Assembly: GCF_023343835.1 (NCBI RefSeq)
Contig: NC_064472.1
Location: 11,399,469 to 11,463,468, forward strand
Direction: 5' to 3'
Length of the DNA stretch: 64,000 nucleotides
DNA from: Lagopus muta
Taxonomy: Eukaryota; Chordata; Aves; Galliformes; Phasianidae
Shown: positions 14,333-26,824 of the stretch, in pieces
How the letters are laid out: every line of letters starts with the position of its first letter
Position numbering within the stretch: the stretch's first letter is position 1
The notes under the pieces: generated by a model
Database searches by the model: none
Seen by the model: the letters and a program-made list of their open reading frames with translations, nothing else
What the model was told of the DNA's origin: nothing
Made by a program: the position numbers and the translations under genes

Positions 14333-15920
14333 ATAAAACTAAACTAAAAAAAAAATACATCCAGAGGCAGATAAGAGAAAAGAGTAAACTACATTTCTGG
14401 AGATCTGTTCCCTGCTCTAATTGAAGATGAGCTCAAGCTTTTATCCCTCCTGTTCCATCCAGGGAAGACTTCTACTTAAGGCTTGATCTCCAAGGTCCAG
14501 CTGATCTCTGCTGCAACCCTCCTAAAGAATTTAACAGTGACAAGAGCAGCCTACTTTAGCTCCTGTGGTAGATGGAAAATATACACATTTATGGGATACA
14601 GCTAACAGAGGCCCACCTTTGTGCTGCCTCTTGGTGCCAGTCATACAGAAAGAAGTTGACAAAACAGTTGAATTTCTCTACAATTTTCCTATGAATATCA
14701 CCTGGGACTGTAAATGAGTCCCTCAAATGTGATAGACTGGGACACCATGCAGATAGGTTTTAATCAGATAACATACATGCAAAAACCATGAGAAAGTGGT
14801 AGAGGAAATATACATCTAGCAATTGAAAGTTAAAACAATCGAGATGATTCATTGCAATGACATACAGATCTTTCTCTTTCAGCCTTTAAAAGTTCACATA
14901 AAAGGAAAAAAAAGTCACTAGATAGCCTTTCCTCTCAAAATATTGTCTCAGTTAAGAGCCCTGTTTGAACAGCTCCAGTTGCAACTTTCTTCACTCTTCA
15001 GTATTTTCCTGTGCTACCTTGTACTACCTGTGCATCAGAAGGACACTGCTGCTGCTATGTGAGTTACACAGAACAGTAAAGGAGAAAAATTCCTCTCTGG
15101 GTTCTCTGAAGTGTGCCGTATTGTGAACTGAGACAAAAGAGATGCATTTACTATGTGGGCAAGCAAGTTATTAAAAAAAAGAAAGTGCTCTGGTGGGAGC
15201 AGATAAAAGAAAGACACACTTTTAAAGCCTGTTTCATTTGATATAACAGAGATTCCTGCATCTGTCAGAGGGACATCTGTCACAAAGGGTGAAAAAAATA
15301 TTCTAGTGTAAGCAAAGAACAGCCCAGGAACAAAAGCACACTTCAAAATCTAAAAATAATCTTTCTTTAAGTTGTTCTTCAGCAAAAAAATAAGATAGGA
15401 TTATCAAAACAAGCTATATTCAGACTGCAAGCAATTATATCAGAGTAAGTCTGATGTGGAAAGACGATACAAGGCACTTAGAGCTTACAGAACAAGTTTA
15501 AGCTGCTTTCAAGATAGAAGGGAAGTGATAAACTAGTTCAGGAGCATGATTTCTTTTACAAATAATTTCTAGGAGGAGATGTGACTGGAACTTCGAGCAC
15601 TGCAGAAGGCAATAGCCAGAAGCAGCAAAAAAAAAAAAAATACATAACAATGCCAAGTAAGATAATTAGCAGATACTATCAAGACAGTAGACTGATAAGG
15701 TGTGATTGAAGACATCTTCAAGCCACTTATAGGCCTCTCGTTTTTGGAGAAGTAGATAGGAAAGCATGGGAGAGTTCATTACACCCTCACTGTGGTTGGC
15801 AGTGGCTCCAGGTCACTACAGGCTGCAAGCACCCCAGTTTTTCTAGGAGGGGTTGTACAGAAGGTGATACTCTCTTCTTTCACCCTCTTCTCATGTTCCT
15901 GGGATAAAGGATTGGAGAGA

Positions 15921-15986
15921 TATAGGACATAGCCAGTGTGCTATGTGATAAGCTATAGGACATAGCCAGTGTGCTATGTGATAAGC
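15921..15986. repeat. perfect 33-bp tandem duplication
   Basis: The unit starting TATAGGACATAGCCAGTG and ending ATGTGATAAGC occurs at 15921-15953 and again without a gap at 15954-15986, with no mismatch. Perfect identity in non-coding DNA suggests a recent duplication. Confidence 0.97.
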
Positions 15987-16480
15987 TAAGCTTATTCCAT
16001 TTGGGAAAAGCAGCTTGTGTTGAATGTGCTCCATCTTGTGAGTTGCTGAATGGATTATGCTGACAACTTTTGACTGCTCACAGGTAGCATTTACTAACTA
16101 CAGGTCTCACAGTGTTGTTGTTACAACAGACAGGCAGACAATAGAGGCACAGATGGGATAAGACAGCTATTCCAAAGCTCTACAGCACATGAGATAGTTG
16201 ACTCCTAGTCTTGTGCTCTGCCTGAAGAGGCATGAACCACAAAAATATGTAGGAGTATTTAAGCAATACCCTTAGAGAGAAACCCAAAAGGGAGCCCAGG
16301 GAAAAAGCACAGTCTACCATGGAACAAGACTAGCTTAGAGGGCATCAGCTTGGTTTAACAAATTTAACCCAACTGCTGCTACAAAGCCCAAAGTCTTCTT
16401 CCTGGACAGCAGCTTATAATACAGTGGAAAATGCTTCTCTGGGAATAAGCAAATACCATATTTCCCAGTTCTCTAGAACT

Positions 16481-16508
16481 TTGTTTGTTTGTTTGTTTGT
16501 TTTGTTTT
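16481..16508. repeat. (TTTG)n microsatellite
   Basis: About seven TTTG units in a row, in the 5' flank. Confidence 0.9.
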
Positions 16509-17674
16509 TAATAGTACTGTAGCCCGAAATACATTTAGCATTATGTTGTATGTGACTATCCCATGCAAGCCTACCAAACCCACGTTCATAATATCCTGGC
16601 ATTGAAGATAGAAGTTGACATTCATAATGATTGAAACACTCAAAGTGTAAGAGATTGTACTTGCATATTAAATCGTGCTTATTTTGCCAGCATGGGAAGA
16701 AGTGGGCAAGGTATTTTCTAACCATATTATATGCACACATATTACGCCAGAATTAAAAATAAATGCATAATAATTGCAACACATTTTGTAGCTGCAGAAC
16801 TAATATTGCTGGGCAAGTTTAGTTTTCCTATTTTTATTCTTTCCATGCAAATTAAATTTTTAGCGTTAACTTTGTTAGATTATCAGAGGTGTGTGCGTTT
16901 TTAAAAGAAAAAGGAGAGGAAATGGTGCTGGCACAATTATGGCTGTTCTCAAAGGTGAAACACATGCAAAATAAATTGGCCGATGTAAGGACTGTGCATA
17001 AACAGAGGAAAGTATGCTCCCAGGTATAATCGAATGTATTTATTCAATAACAATACCTGCCACTATTACAATAATGACTTAAAGTTTTCAAGTGCTCATT
17101 TCCTCTCTGTACTGTTTGCCACTTAGAAGGTGTGGATGGTTGGGAACAGAAAGGAGTGATCAGCAAGATTAAAGGCGGACTGCAAGGTGTGGAATGTGGT
17201 TGTTGTGAAGGGACCAGCAGATGGGTTTTTGCGGTGAGAAGGCTGGCATCTCTGGTAGCGGAGGAGGTTCACCGACTGACTAGGACAATTTGTAGACGAG
17301 GCATCCTGGTTTACTTGCACAGGGTACGGAACTGTGGTGCTAGTGGTGAGATGTAGAGGTGGGGCTGGTTGGCCACTGGTGGCAGACCAACTTGGAGGAA
17401 GAAAGCCTTTTGGAGCACATCCAGTGAACCAGTGCCTCGCTCAGCCGTAAAGCCCACTTGGGATTTTATAACTGCTGGACTCCTGTGTCACCAAACTCCA
17501 CAGAGGTAACGAATCCAGACATTAAATGAAAAGGAACCCACTTGTCTTCCCTCTAGTGCATCCTAGGGCTTTGAGAAAGAGGAATCCGAGACGCTGAGAA
17601 GCGCGGGACGGAAACCCCCTCGCCCCTCAGCGTAACGGTCGTGGGGACGCGAGAGACGGGCGGGTAGGCGCGGT

Positions 17675-17684
17675 GTCACGTGAC
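17675..17684. promoter_or_regulatory. E-box / CLEAR-type palindrome GTCACGTGAC
   Basis: This is a perfect 10-base palindrome around CACGTG. Extended E-boxes of this form are bound by USF and by MiT/TFE factors (TFEB, TFE3, MITF). It lies about 90 bases upstream of a second copy in the same CpG island. Which factor binds cannot be told from sequence. Confidence 0.7.
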
Positions 17685-17764
17685 CCGTCCCCCACGAGCG
17701 CGGGGCTGCAGACCCCGGTTGAGGAGGGGGCAAACAGTCCCCCCGCCGGGGGACCGGTGCCCCG

Positions 17765-17778
17765 CGGTCACGTGACCG
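17765..17778. promoter_or_regulatory. second E-box palindrome, 14 bp (CGGTCACGTGACCG)
   Basis: A perfect 14-base palindrome containing the same GTCACGTGAC core as the site at 17675. It lies just upstream of the inferred first exon, followed a few bases later by the CRE-like TGATGTCA. The pairing, spacing and position suggest a functional proximal promoter element. Confidence 0.72.
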
Positions 17779-17789
17779 TGGAATGATGT

Positions 17790-17907
17790 CACGCCCCCCG
17801 CCCTATCCGCGTGGAGCCGCTGAGTGTCCCGGGGCGCGCGGCGGCGCTGCTCCGCCCTTCACAGCGGCGGCGGCGGCGACCGGAGGGGGACGCGGCTGCT
17901 GCCTGGG
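17790..17907 (+). other. candidate non-coding exon 1 of RAI14
   Basis: The 3' boundary is placed at the donor CTGGG|GTAAGC, with GT at 17908-17909, a good consensus site inside the CpG island. The 5' boundary is only an estimate, because no transcription start can be read directly. No ATG falls between 17790 and 17907, which fits a purely untranslated first exon spliced to the exon at 28050. The sequence contains a GGC-repeat run (GCGGCGGCGGCGGC) typical of GC-rich leaders. An alternative donor, CCC|GTGAGT with GT at 18129-18130, could give a longer or separate first exon. A long GC-rich open frame crosses this area but begins with GTG, and I consider it non-coding. Confidence 0.55.
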
Positions 17908-18126
17908 GTAAGCGAGGCTCGGCGCGGCGCGAGGGGGAGGCGGCGCGCGCTGTGAATAGGGGCTTTGTGCGCGGCGCCCACCTGCCCCCGCCCGGCGCTG
18001 GTAGTGGTGGCGGCCGCTGCGGCGGTGGGCGTACGCGGGGAGCAGCTCCTCCGCGTGGAGCAACAGGAGGAAAGTTCTTCCTTCTTGCCGCGGCCGGAGA
18101 GCCCGGAGAGGGGAGCAGGGAGCAGC

Positions 18127-18136
18127 CCGTGAGTCT
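18127..18136 (+). other. alternative splice donor for a first exon
   Basis: The bases CCCGTGAGTC contain a strong donor, GTGAGT, at 18129-18134. It could end an alternative or extended RAI14 first exon. Transcript data would be needed to choose between this site and the one at 17908. Confidence 0.35.
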
Positions 18137-18850
18137 TGGTTGTTCCCTTGTGTTTATTTTATGTGGTTTTATTTCCACGGGGGGCTCGGGAAGGCTGACA
18201 GCCGCCGGCGGGGGCGGGCAGCGCGAGTCCCTCATCGATCCCGCCGGCTCCGTGACAGCGCGGCCCGGCCGCGCCTCCTTCCCCGCTCTTCCGAGGGGAG
18301 CGAGGACCTTCCGGCGGCCCCGGGACCGAACCGGCGGCGTCGGGCGGTGCTGCTTTCCTGGCGGTCTGGGCGGCAGCTCGGCGGCTGTCGGACAGGGGTC
18401 CCGTCGCCGTGAATGACCGCCCCCCCAACCCCGCGGCCGCAGCGAAGCTTGGAGGGGAACCGAGGGTTTTTTTTGTCTCTGCTCCGAAATACAATCGAGA
18501 AAACCCTAATCGCATCAAGATCAGCCAGAAACCTTCGCTCCCAACTTCTCACGGAGCTCTCGGAAGGGCTGGCTTTCTCTTGCACGGCGCTCGGCAGCGA
18601 AAAGCCTTCCGCCGTCCACTTGTCACGATCTGGAGTTTCCTTACGGCTGTGAGAAGTCTGCTTCAATTTCTGCTCTGCTGGCACTGCGGGGTCGGAGCGA
18701 ATTCTTGTCAGTGTTTCTGTAGTGAGTGCGCCTATCGCAGAGCTGACACAGAACGCTTGTGGTCTGCTTAGAGCTGCTGCTGTACGCACCGAAAGGCGGC
18801 CTTTTCTTTTTGCTTTTTGTATCCCAGTAGGTTTCAGATTCGTGTTTCAA

Positions 18851-18851
<1 letters not shown>

Positions 18852-18917
<66 letters not shown>

Positions 18918-18918
18918 T
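18852..18918. repeat. (TTA)n microsatellite, about 22 units
   Basis: An uninterrupted ATT/TTA trinucleotide run just downstream of the CpG island. It is likely to be length-variable. Confidence 0.98.
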
Positions 18919-20253
18919 TAAAACCCAGATGTGTGAATTTGTCATCTTATATAGGCCTCCTGGATTAACTAGGAGTAGATGAATTTGGTAAATATCTGTC
19001 AGTGACCTGCTTGGCTCTTGTCTCGGGACACTCATGGAAAGCTGTCAATGAGATTTTATTTACTAATAGAAGAATTGCGTAAGAGCTGTGTGAACCAGAG
19101 TGAAAGAGCTGGATATTAGCTCAGGGTTCCCTTGAGTTCAGGCCAAGCTCAGTGTCAGTAAGTCACTGTGCAGTAGCAGTCATCCGTCTGTCCAGTCTCT
19201 AAAAATATGGGCACTGTGCTCTTCTCTTTCCTCTTCCAAGAGTGCATCTGCTAGCAAAGCAATAAAACCTCCTTCCCTCTCCTTCTCCAAACCAAGAAAC
19301 TGCACATTGATGGGAGAAGAGACCATGGAGGGAGGCTGCTGCTCTCGCAAACGATGCAGGCGTTTCATGGTAGAGTTTACTCACTTGCCACCATCTCTTA
19401 CTTATTTTTTTTCTTTTGTATGCTCCCCACTATGTTGCTTTTCTTTTTTCTCTCACTGGTAAGAAGTTCATGCCTCTTTCAAGTGAGAAGTAGTGGCAGG
19501 AGGCCACAAAAACTAACTTCTTATGTGAGATGCTAGCAGTTTCTAAATTCTACTGCAACAGTACCCTGATCACATTCCTTTTGAGAGCTGATTGTGGACT
19601 GGTTATTTTTGCGTAGGGCTAATACTTGAAACAGCTGTAGAGGAAAGCCAAGCAAAACTAGAATAAATCAATTTTAGGCTCTGTGCCTTGCTTAGTGGTA
19701 AAGATGGTAAACTACTGAAAATTCCAGGCAGCTTTTATTAACTGGATGTTGAATGGGAACATAGTGATCCATAACATCTTCTAAGTGTACAGATCTGAAT
19801 AACTGGCTCTCCTGCTGTCTGTATACTTCCTGCATGTCTGAGAAGCCTAGTCCCTTTGCATGCTCCTTGGAATTGCTGTCTAGGTGCCTGTGAGTGCATA
19901 AATACTGGTGGTAACTCTGCATGTGGGGTAACTTGGAGATTGTTTTGGAGTTGTCAGACCTTGCTGAGCGTCGCCTAATACTACAGTTTTAACCTGTAGA
20001 GGAGATAGGGCAAATAGCTGTGATTCAGGAATATACTGAAGGTTATCGCTGTCAGACTGCCAGAAATAAATGTCTGTTGGTAAACTGTGGAAGTAGTGGA
20101 ATATCTCCACTTACACTTAAGATTAAAAGTTAATCATGGTACCTGCGGAGGACTGTCAGAGCTGAAGTACATAGCAGTGAAAGAAGGCATCTTTCTCTTG
20201 TGTTTGGATCCATAACGCTGTGGCCAGTAACACCCTGAGATGATGGTAGTGGT

Positions 20254-20678
20254 CACAGAATCCATGAGTCATAGAGGTGAGAAGGGACCTCTGGGTCCAC
20301 GTGGCCTGACCTGTGCTTAAAAAGGGACACTCAGAACAGGGTGCGTAGGGCCATACCCAGGAAGCTTCTGAAGATCTCCAAAGGGGGGGGTTCCACAACC
20401 TCTCCAGACAATCTGTGCCAGTGCTCTGTCACTTGCACAGTACGGGAATGCTTCCTGATCAGAAAGAACCTTATGTGTTCCAGTTTGTGTCCATTGTCTC
20501 TTGCCTTGGAATTGGGCACTACTGAAAAGAGTCTGGTTCTGTCTTCTTTGCATCCTCCCTTCAGATGTTAATAGATGTTGATAAGAACTTCCCTGAATCT
20601 CCTCCAGGCTGAACAGTCCCAGCTTGCTCAGCCTTGCAGGAGGGGTACTTCAGCCTCCTCATTGTCTTGGTGGCCCCA
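20254..20678 (-). mobile_element. CR1 LINE fragment, 3' portion, antisense
   Basis: It begins at the plus-strand CACAGAATCCATGAGTC, the reverse of the CR1 3' octamer end, and continues through the antisense of the terminal CR1 ORF2 region (CAACCTCTCCAGACAATCTG, CCAGGCTGAACAGTCCCAGC) to GTCTTGGTGGCCCC. It is clearly diverged, 5'-truncated and non-coding. Confidence 0.92.
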
Positions 20679-20689
20679 CTAGTTTCGTG

Positions 20690-20790
20690 TGATTGCTTCA
20701 TTAGGGCAGTGTTGGCAGCCTAATGATTAGTGCATTTGTCTGGAACGTCTTAGATGTCCACTCAAGGCCTTCTTCTATAGAGCAGATGAG
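20690..20790 (+). repeat. possible tRNA-derived SINE relic
   Basis: The sequence GCCTAATGATTAGTGCATT, followed about 25 bases later by CCACTCAAGGCC, resembles a diverged A box and B box of a tRNA-derived SINE head. It abuts the upstream CR1. No A-rich or LINE-like tail was identified, so this is a weak call. Confidence 0.25.
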
Positions 20791-23700
20791 TTTTGTAATA
20801 ACATAAACGTATTTTTGAAAGCTGTCTTAGTCTCTTTTTTATTTTGTACCTTCAAAACATAAGATATGTGACTTTTTTTGTTGGTTTTTGTTTTTTTTTC
20901 ACCTGAATCTATAGAGTATTGGTGAAGATAAGAGCCAAGTTTGTCCAGTCATTACAAAGACAAAACTTCTTTGCAAGTCTTTCTATGACTGTAGGAAGTT
21001 GACGTTCCAGTTTCTTTCCCCATAACTGCTGAGGCTCAGGAAGCTACTGGAAGCTATTGCTGGTGGGCATGCAGAAACAGTGCCTTGCATCTGAACTGCC
21101 AGAGGCACTGGGATGCCTTGAGGTGTCTGTGGGAATTTTGGCACTCAAATGCTTTCTTAGAACCTGGTATACAAGGTCTTGTCTGAATTCCCACCAGGAT
21201 ATCTGTAAGATCCCTCTAGATGTTCATAGGTCTCTGAAGCATGGGAAAAGTATCCTACATGTTGCTCCTTCTCCACGGTCTGTCCAGTACCTAGTGCTAG
21301 TACTGAACATGATTTTCAACAATCTAAATAAAATCAGGTAAAATTGATTCCATTATCACTAAGATGTGGATACTGATCTTGCTGAAGTTCTACTCGTTTA
21401 TATGACTGATGTCTTCCAGGGTAGAAGAAATCTCAGTTTCTAATACCTTTTATGAAGTGTGGATGTGCTTAATTTTTGGTTTCTAAACACACCCAATTCC
21501 CTTTCATTTTCAGATAATGTTTAAAAATATAATGCACTTTGATCAGCTAAAATGTTTTCCCTCCCAAGAACTTGGAAGGTGAATAGAGTAGTTGTGTTAT
21601 TAGCACCATCTCTGAAAGTATTTCTAGACTAGAGAGGTTTTCAGTGGAGTATTCTTTCAAGGCTTCTCAGCAGTGTAAGGGCTTAGTTAATGGGAGCGGG
21701 GTTGGCAGGTGTTTTTGGTAATCTGAATCAGTGTTCTTAGCTCCTGCCCTAGTACAAGGCTGTTCTGAGTTAGGCTATTTCAGAGTACTTGTCTATAAAT
21801 TGATGCAGTTGTTTCTTTTCACACTGAAGATTGCATCTCAACAAGTTCTCACATTTGTTGATTCTGAAGTGCAGTTCGTTGAATAATACAGAATATTAGG
21901 AAGTATAAACAATCTCTGGTTGTTATCTTCTTGGATTTCTCATTTAAATAACTGATGTTTGCAAAGTGGAACTCTGCATCTTTTTTCTCTGTTTCAGTTT
22001 GTATGCTTCAATTCCTGTCTAGTCCTGTTGGACTGAATATTGAACATGGGAAAAGCTTTCAGATCTACAGTGCATCTTATGTATGATGAGCCAAAGGAAT
22101 ATGGTCTCAAAATGGGGTGACACATGGTGTGGGGGAACTTTTTAGTTTGGGAATGTGGAAATTCAAAGCAGAGAAAGGTAGTGGTGTGTCCTAGTTTATG
22201 CAGTAAGTCTTGCCTCGCTGTGAGCTCACTGTTGACAGATACTTTAAGACAAAGGAACTGGAGTAAGAACGGTGTAAAGCTGTAGCACAATGATTTGAAT
22301 GACAGATGTGCTCGGACTTCACTTGAGATACAGTTCTGCCTGAGTTCTGTCCAGTGTGTCAAATGAACAAGTCAGAGCTGTGTCACATTTTGAGTTTTCT
22401 CTAATCTTCTCTATAATTAACGATGTATAAGGCCTTGTTTGTGTAAACTTTCCCCTAGGAGAAAACACAGTTTAACAAATTGCACATATCCCGGATGGAC
22501 AGTTGAGTATTGGTTTGTATTAGTTGTGTAATGTCCACAGAGACTGGTATGACTTTAGCTGCAGCCTTTAAAAAATGAAGTAAAATATTTCAGATTTTGA
22601 ACGTAGAGGATGTGTAAGAGTAGAAAGCTGAGGCAAAGCATTCTGAAGAAAAGAGAGATAACTACATTTGTTAGTGATGCAGTATCTGTAGAGTTCTTAA
22701 CTTCTGGGCTCAAATGCTTAAATTTGTACAGTTCAGCACATCCTTGCCAGTGATTTGTGAGCAGATTGAGGGATTGTACTAAGTTACCCAAGGCTCCCGC
22801 TATCTCTGATGTCTGATTCTGTTCTGCATGGGATTAACGGTCTATAAATCACTCCCATTTTTGTGTTGTATTTGGGCTTCTCAGTGCATTTTTTTAGTGT
22901 GTTTTCATTGATAAGTAATAGCAGATTAACCAAGCCAAGAATTATTTGTCTTTATAGGTGACATTAAATTCCATTTGTTTTTTCCTATGAAAGGAAGAAT
23001 GGGATAGATTACTCAAAATGGAAAAACTGAGTCGTGTTGATGAAGACTGCGGAAATTTTCCTGTAGCTTTTGATCTGATTGTGTATGCTTCTCTGCTTTG
23101 GAATGAGAGGTAAAGGAATGTGCTCAGCTGGATGGTAATTAGATGGTAGTCATAGATGGAGTGCTAAGTGGATTTTAAAAATTTATTTAGTTTTAGGACA
23201 CTACGGATTTACTTGTGTTTACATGCAAACAACTGGAGAGTCTAGGTAGCTGCTCATGCCTTCAGGTGTTCCAACGGCTTCGGAGAAGCTTGTGTTTTGG
23301 CATGTTCTTGGTACAGGTTTGTATGTCAAGGGAGCTCAGGCATGTGATGTATTTGACAAGTAGGTACTGAAGATGGGCAGCGGCAGAAATGCTAGAGTTG
23401 AGGATGCTTCTGGCAGCCCTGCAGAGCTGACTGCTTCAAAGGTTTGTTCTCCTGGGTCACAGCAGGGATTGTGCAGAAAGATAATGATTATTCAGAGAAC
23501 AAACGATGTTGTTTTGCTGTAGTTGAAGTGACTTCTGGGACATCTTATTTTCTCTTTTGAGAGTTGTTACATTCACACAAAGGAGATGTAAATACATAGC
23601 ATCATTGGTACTTTTCTAGATGTTTTTTTTTTCGTATGTATCATTTTACCTGTGTGTTGCCAGATCTTGCTTGGAGTCTCTAGTCTGTAGCCACATAAAC

Positions 23701-25026
23701 TGGAAAAAAAAAATCTGGAATTTTTGGGAGTGAATCAGGAAATCAGCTGACATTATAAACAATGCTTTGCTGCAAGAGAACATTTTGAGATGGAAGCTTA
23801 CCAGTGTGTTCTGAAAGAGATGCGTGTCCTTTAACACTTAAAAATAATTAAATTCAGCATGCACTAATCATTAAAGGGTAGCAGTCATTGCCATGAACAG
23901 TGTGCACTGCATATCCCTAAGGCTGTTTTACTGTTACATCGCTGAATATTTGGCCTTTCAGTGTGTTGACTAGCGTCCATGTCGTGTAGAAGACCTTGCT
24001 CAGATTTTGCAGCAAAGTGATGAAAGGAAAAAAACCAACAATGTCAATACAATTGTTATTGTGGTTTGCCAAAATCTTACTGTAAATCAGTGGGGAAGAT
24101 TATCTTAATCTGATTCCTACATTTGAACTTGAAGATGGTGCTGTATATTAAAACAATGAAATTACTGAGGCTGAATACTACTGCATTAATATCTCTTATT
24201 TTTTCACTAGATAGGTTTGCCATCAACCTAAGGATGTTTTCTGTGACTTGTGCTCCTGAGAACTGTTTCCCGTTATTAAGCCAAAGGAAGATGAGATAGA
24301 AGATATTTAATTTTAGAGATAATGGTTGACAGCATGTGATCAGCGTTAGCTGTAGAGAATCTCTGGAGTTAAGCAGTTCTGTACTGTTAACTTGCTGCAG
24401 CTACAAAATGACAGCATTTATTACCACAGTTATTTTGAAAAGGGAGAAATGCCACAATAGGTAAAACTTGCTTCTTGTTAATAGCTGTGATTCATTGCAG
24501 AAATAGTTTTGAAGTGTCTTGATTCTCCCTAGTGAATTTCTAGTTGTCGTTTCCTGTCTTGTAAAACAGGAGTTTATTAACGGTGCTTCCTTTATTCCCC
24601 CTCTGGCAAATGAGCAGTTGTCATAAAGCTCTGCTGAATCAGGGTGCTGACCTCTTTTTGCATCAATTCCAATAATTACACCCTTTGAGAGGTGACTTCC
24701 TCCTTCAAGCAGTGCCAAGACAGCCATCACTGCTTTGTGGGTTTTTATCTCTACAGCTGAAGGGTTGTGATACAAAAGCTGTAATCATAATGTTTGTGTT
24801 TAACTATCTTTTACAGAAAATAAATACAGATGTAACATGCTCTGAACTCAGAAATATGTTTTTTTGTGTGTGTGCTTTTCCATGCTTCTATAATTATTCT
24901 GTGGATTTCATTTTCAAATTCAGTGTATAGAGTGCACTCACAGAAGAAGTGAAGTAACTTGTGAGGAAAAAATAAGTTGGCTTCTGATGGTATCACAACT
25001 CACCTAATTTTTTCCTATTTCAAGAT

Positions 25027-25047
25027 GGGGGGGGGGGGGGGGGGGGG
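25027..25047. repeat. poly-G tract (G21)
   Basis: An uninterrupted run of 21 G. Such tracts can form quadruplex structures and are prone to sequencing and assembly length errors. It lies about 3 kb upstream of exon 2. Confidence 0.95.
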
Positions 25048-26824
25048 AAACAGCATTCCAGGAGTGCTTGCAAAGCTTGTTTATTGGACTGCTATAGGTT
25101 TCTCTCAGAAAGAATTCAGCTTTGCGTCTATAAGGAGTTACCATCTCTCTTATCACCCTGAAGTTGAGTACTTCACTTCCATGGAAGCTATAACAAATAT
25201 TTTGTTCATAGGAGAAAGAAGTGGTGAGGGGGTGAGAAGGGGAAAGTCAGCTTATAGCAGACAGTCATCTGACAATATGCATGTGATAAGAGATCTGTTA
25301 TTGATTCCCAGTGCAAAGTGTTTGGTTCTATTTTATTAAATGGTGTAATTAATCTTAATTTAATTTTTTTTTTTTTTTAAGTCAGTTAAGTTTAACTTTT
25401 AAAAAGACCTTGTAAGTGTGAGTTTTGTTGGATATTGCCTGATGTTTCTTGGCTTTTGAAGTCCCTCTCAATCTTCTTTCCCCTAAAGATTTTTCCGGTG
25501 CACTGTGTATTTAAAGAAGGCCAGCTAACTAATGTCATTTGTCTTGTCTGTACTGTGCCGTTTCCAGTCTTTGTGATGCCCATAATCCTTGGTGGTACTA
25601 GAGAATGAGTTAAGAAATTATTGGGCTCTTGCTGGGGTTCAGGCGCATTTCCAGTACGAGTCATGACAGCTGTTTTATAGTTTCACACTTTCTTCAAAAT
25701 TTGAATAGGTGTAGCAGATTTGTTCAGCTCAGGAAAAAGCTAAGGAATAGTCAATCCAGGGTATGAAAAGCTCTGACAAATTTTTTGCTGCTCTTTTCCA
25801 TCATAAAGAATTAGACAAAATGCTGCTATTTAATTTTCCTTATTCTCATACCTTGAGATGAAAAGCAAGAGCTCACAGTAATACCCTTTCATATACATGG
25901 AAGCAGTTAGGAATCTAATGGTACTTTAGAATGATTATTTAATTAGACTCAGAGTCATATAATTAGAGTTAATAATGTTTTAACAGCCTACAGAATTACT
26001 CCATCAAAATTACCTGTTGAGGTCTGTGTTCTGTGGGAAACCTATTTGTGTATATGTAGCACGTGGGATTTTTTGTTTGGTAGTTTCTTGTTGTTGTTTT
26101 TTTTTTTTTAGGAAATGTGCTTGTGTGTGTCTTAAATGGCTGTCAATTAAATACGAGGTTGAGCTAAATTACATGTTTACTTAGTGTTAATTCTTCTTCC
26201 TGAATGGTTCTCAGTGCTGTGCTTTGTGGAAGTGTTTTCATGTACTTTACCAAGAGTGAACAATGAAGTTTCATTTTAAAACCTCTCATAGTTAAGGGAG
26301 CATGTAGAATGTAGCAGCATGTTTTCATAACAGTAAGGGACTTTCTCTTATGAAATAACTGGAATTCAGTTTCCTTATCAAACTGTAATTAAAGGTATCT
26401 GAAGAAGGATGCAAAACACCAGTGACCCACCATGACCTATTAGAATTTGTGTTGTAGTCCTCTTTTTTAGTTATTTATCAGTTAGACTCATAATACTTTT
26501 CTCTTTTTTTCTTTTTTTTCTCGAAGGTGGAGGGAGGAAGTTTGTACAGCTGAACACCCTTTACTTTAAACTCTTCCTTCATCAGAATTTCTGTACAGCT
26601 GCTAACCTTTGTAGGTGAGATACACAGATTGGCTCTTCCAGTGAGCATACCGTGAAACTATGAAGCCGGGACATTTTTTGTATAGATGTCCTTTTCTTGT
26701 CCTTAAGTATGTTTCTCTTCCATAGAGTTTTTCTACTGTGGTCTAGGAATAAACACATTGCCCTGCTACTTTGTGTCTCTCACTGTTCACATTTACCTTG
26801 GATTGTTACATATTACAGTTTCCC

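Larger units (their letters stand above)
1..17589. other. 5' flank of RAI14, no supported gene
   Basis: This stretch is AT-rich, and its open frames are short with no recognisable protein family. I saw no convincing coding exon, tRNA or rRNA gene. Recognisable contents are a CR1 3' end at 9687-9819, an A22 tract at 9498-9519, an AT-rich simple region near 14264-14330, a perfect 33-bp tandem duplication at 15921-15986, a TTTG repeat near 16481-16508, and a possible tRNA-like SINE relic near 5390-5540. Distal enhancers could lie here, but single-sequence reading cannot show them. The shortage of CR1 compared with the second intron is notable. Confidence 0.6.
17590..18450. promoter_or_regulatory. 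CpG island promoter of RAI14
   Basis: GC content and CG dinucleotides rise sharply at about 17590 and fall again after about 18450, against an AT-rich background on both sides. There is no TATA box. GC-box-like sites are present, for example GGGGCGGG at 18211-18218, along with the two E-box palindromes and a CRE-like TGATGTCA near 17784. The island lies about 10 kb upstream of the exon carrying the RAI14 start codon and contains plausible splice donors. I therefore read it as that gene's main promoter. Divergent antisense transcription is possible but not shown. Confidence 0.85.

Noticed and set aside
17811..18416. A 201-codon open frame through the CpG island
   Set aside because: It begins with GTG rather than ATG, has low-complexity GC-driven composition, crosses good splice donors and overlaps equally long frames on the other strand. 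Long frames are expected by chance in GC-rich DNA that lacks stop triplets.
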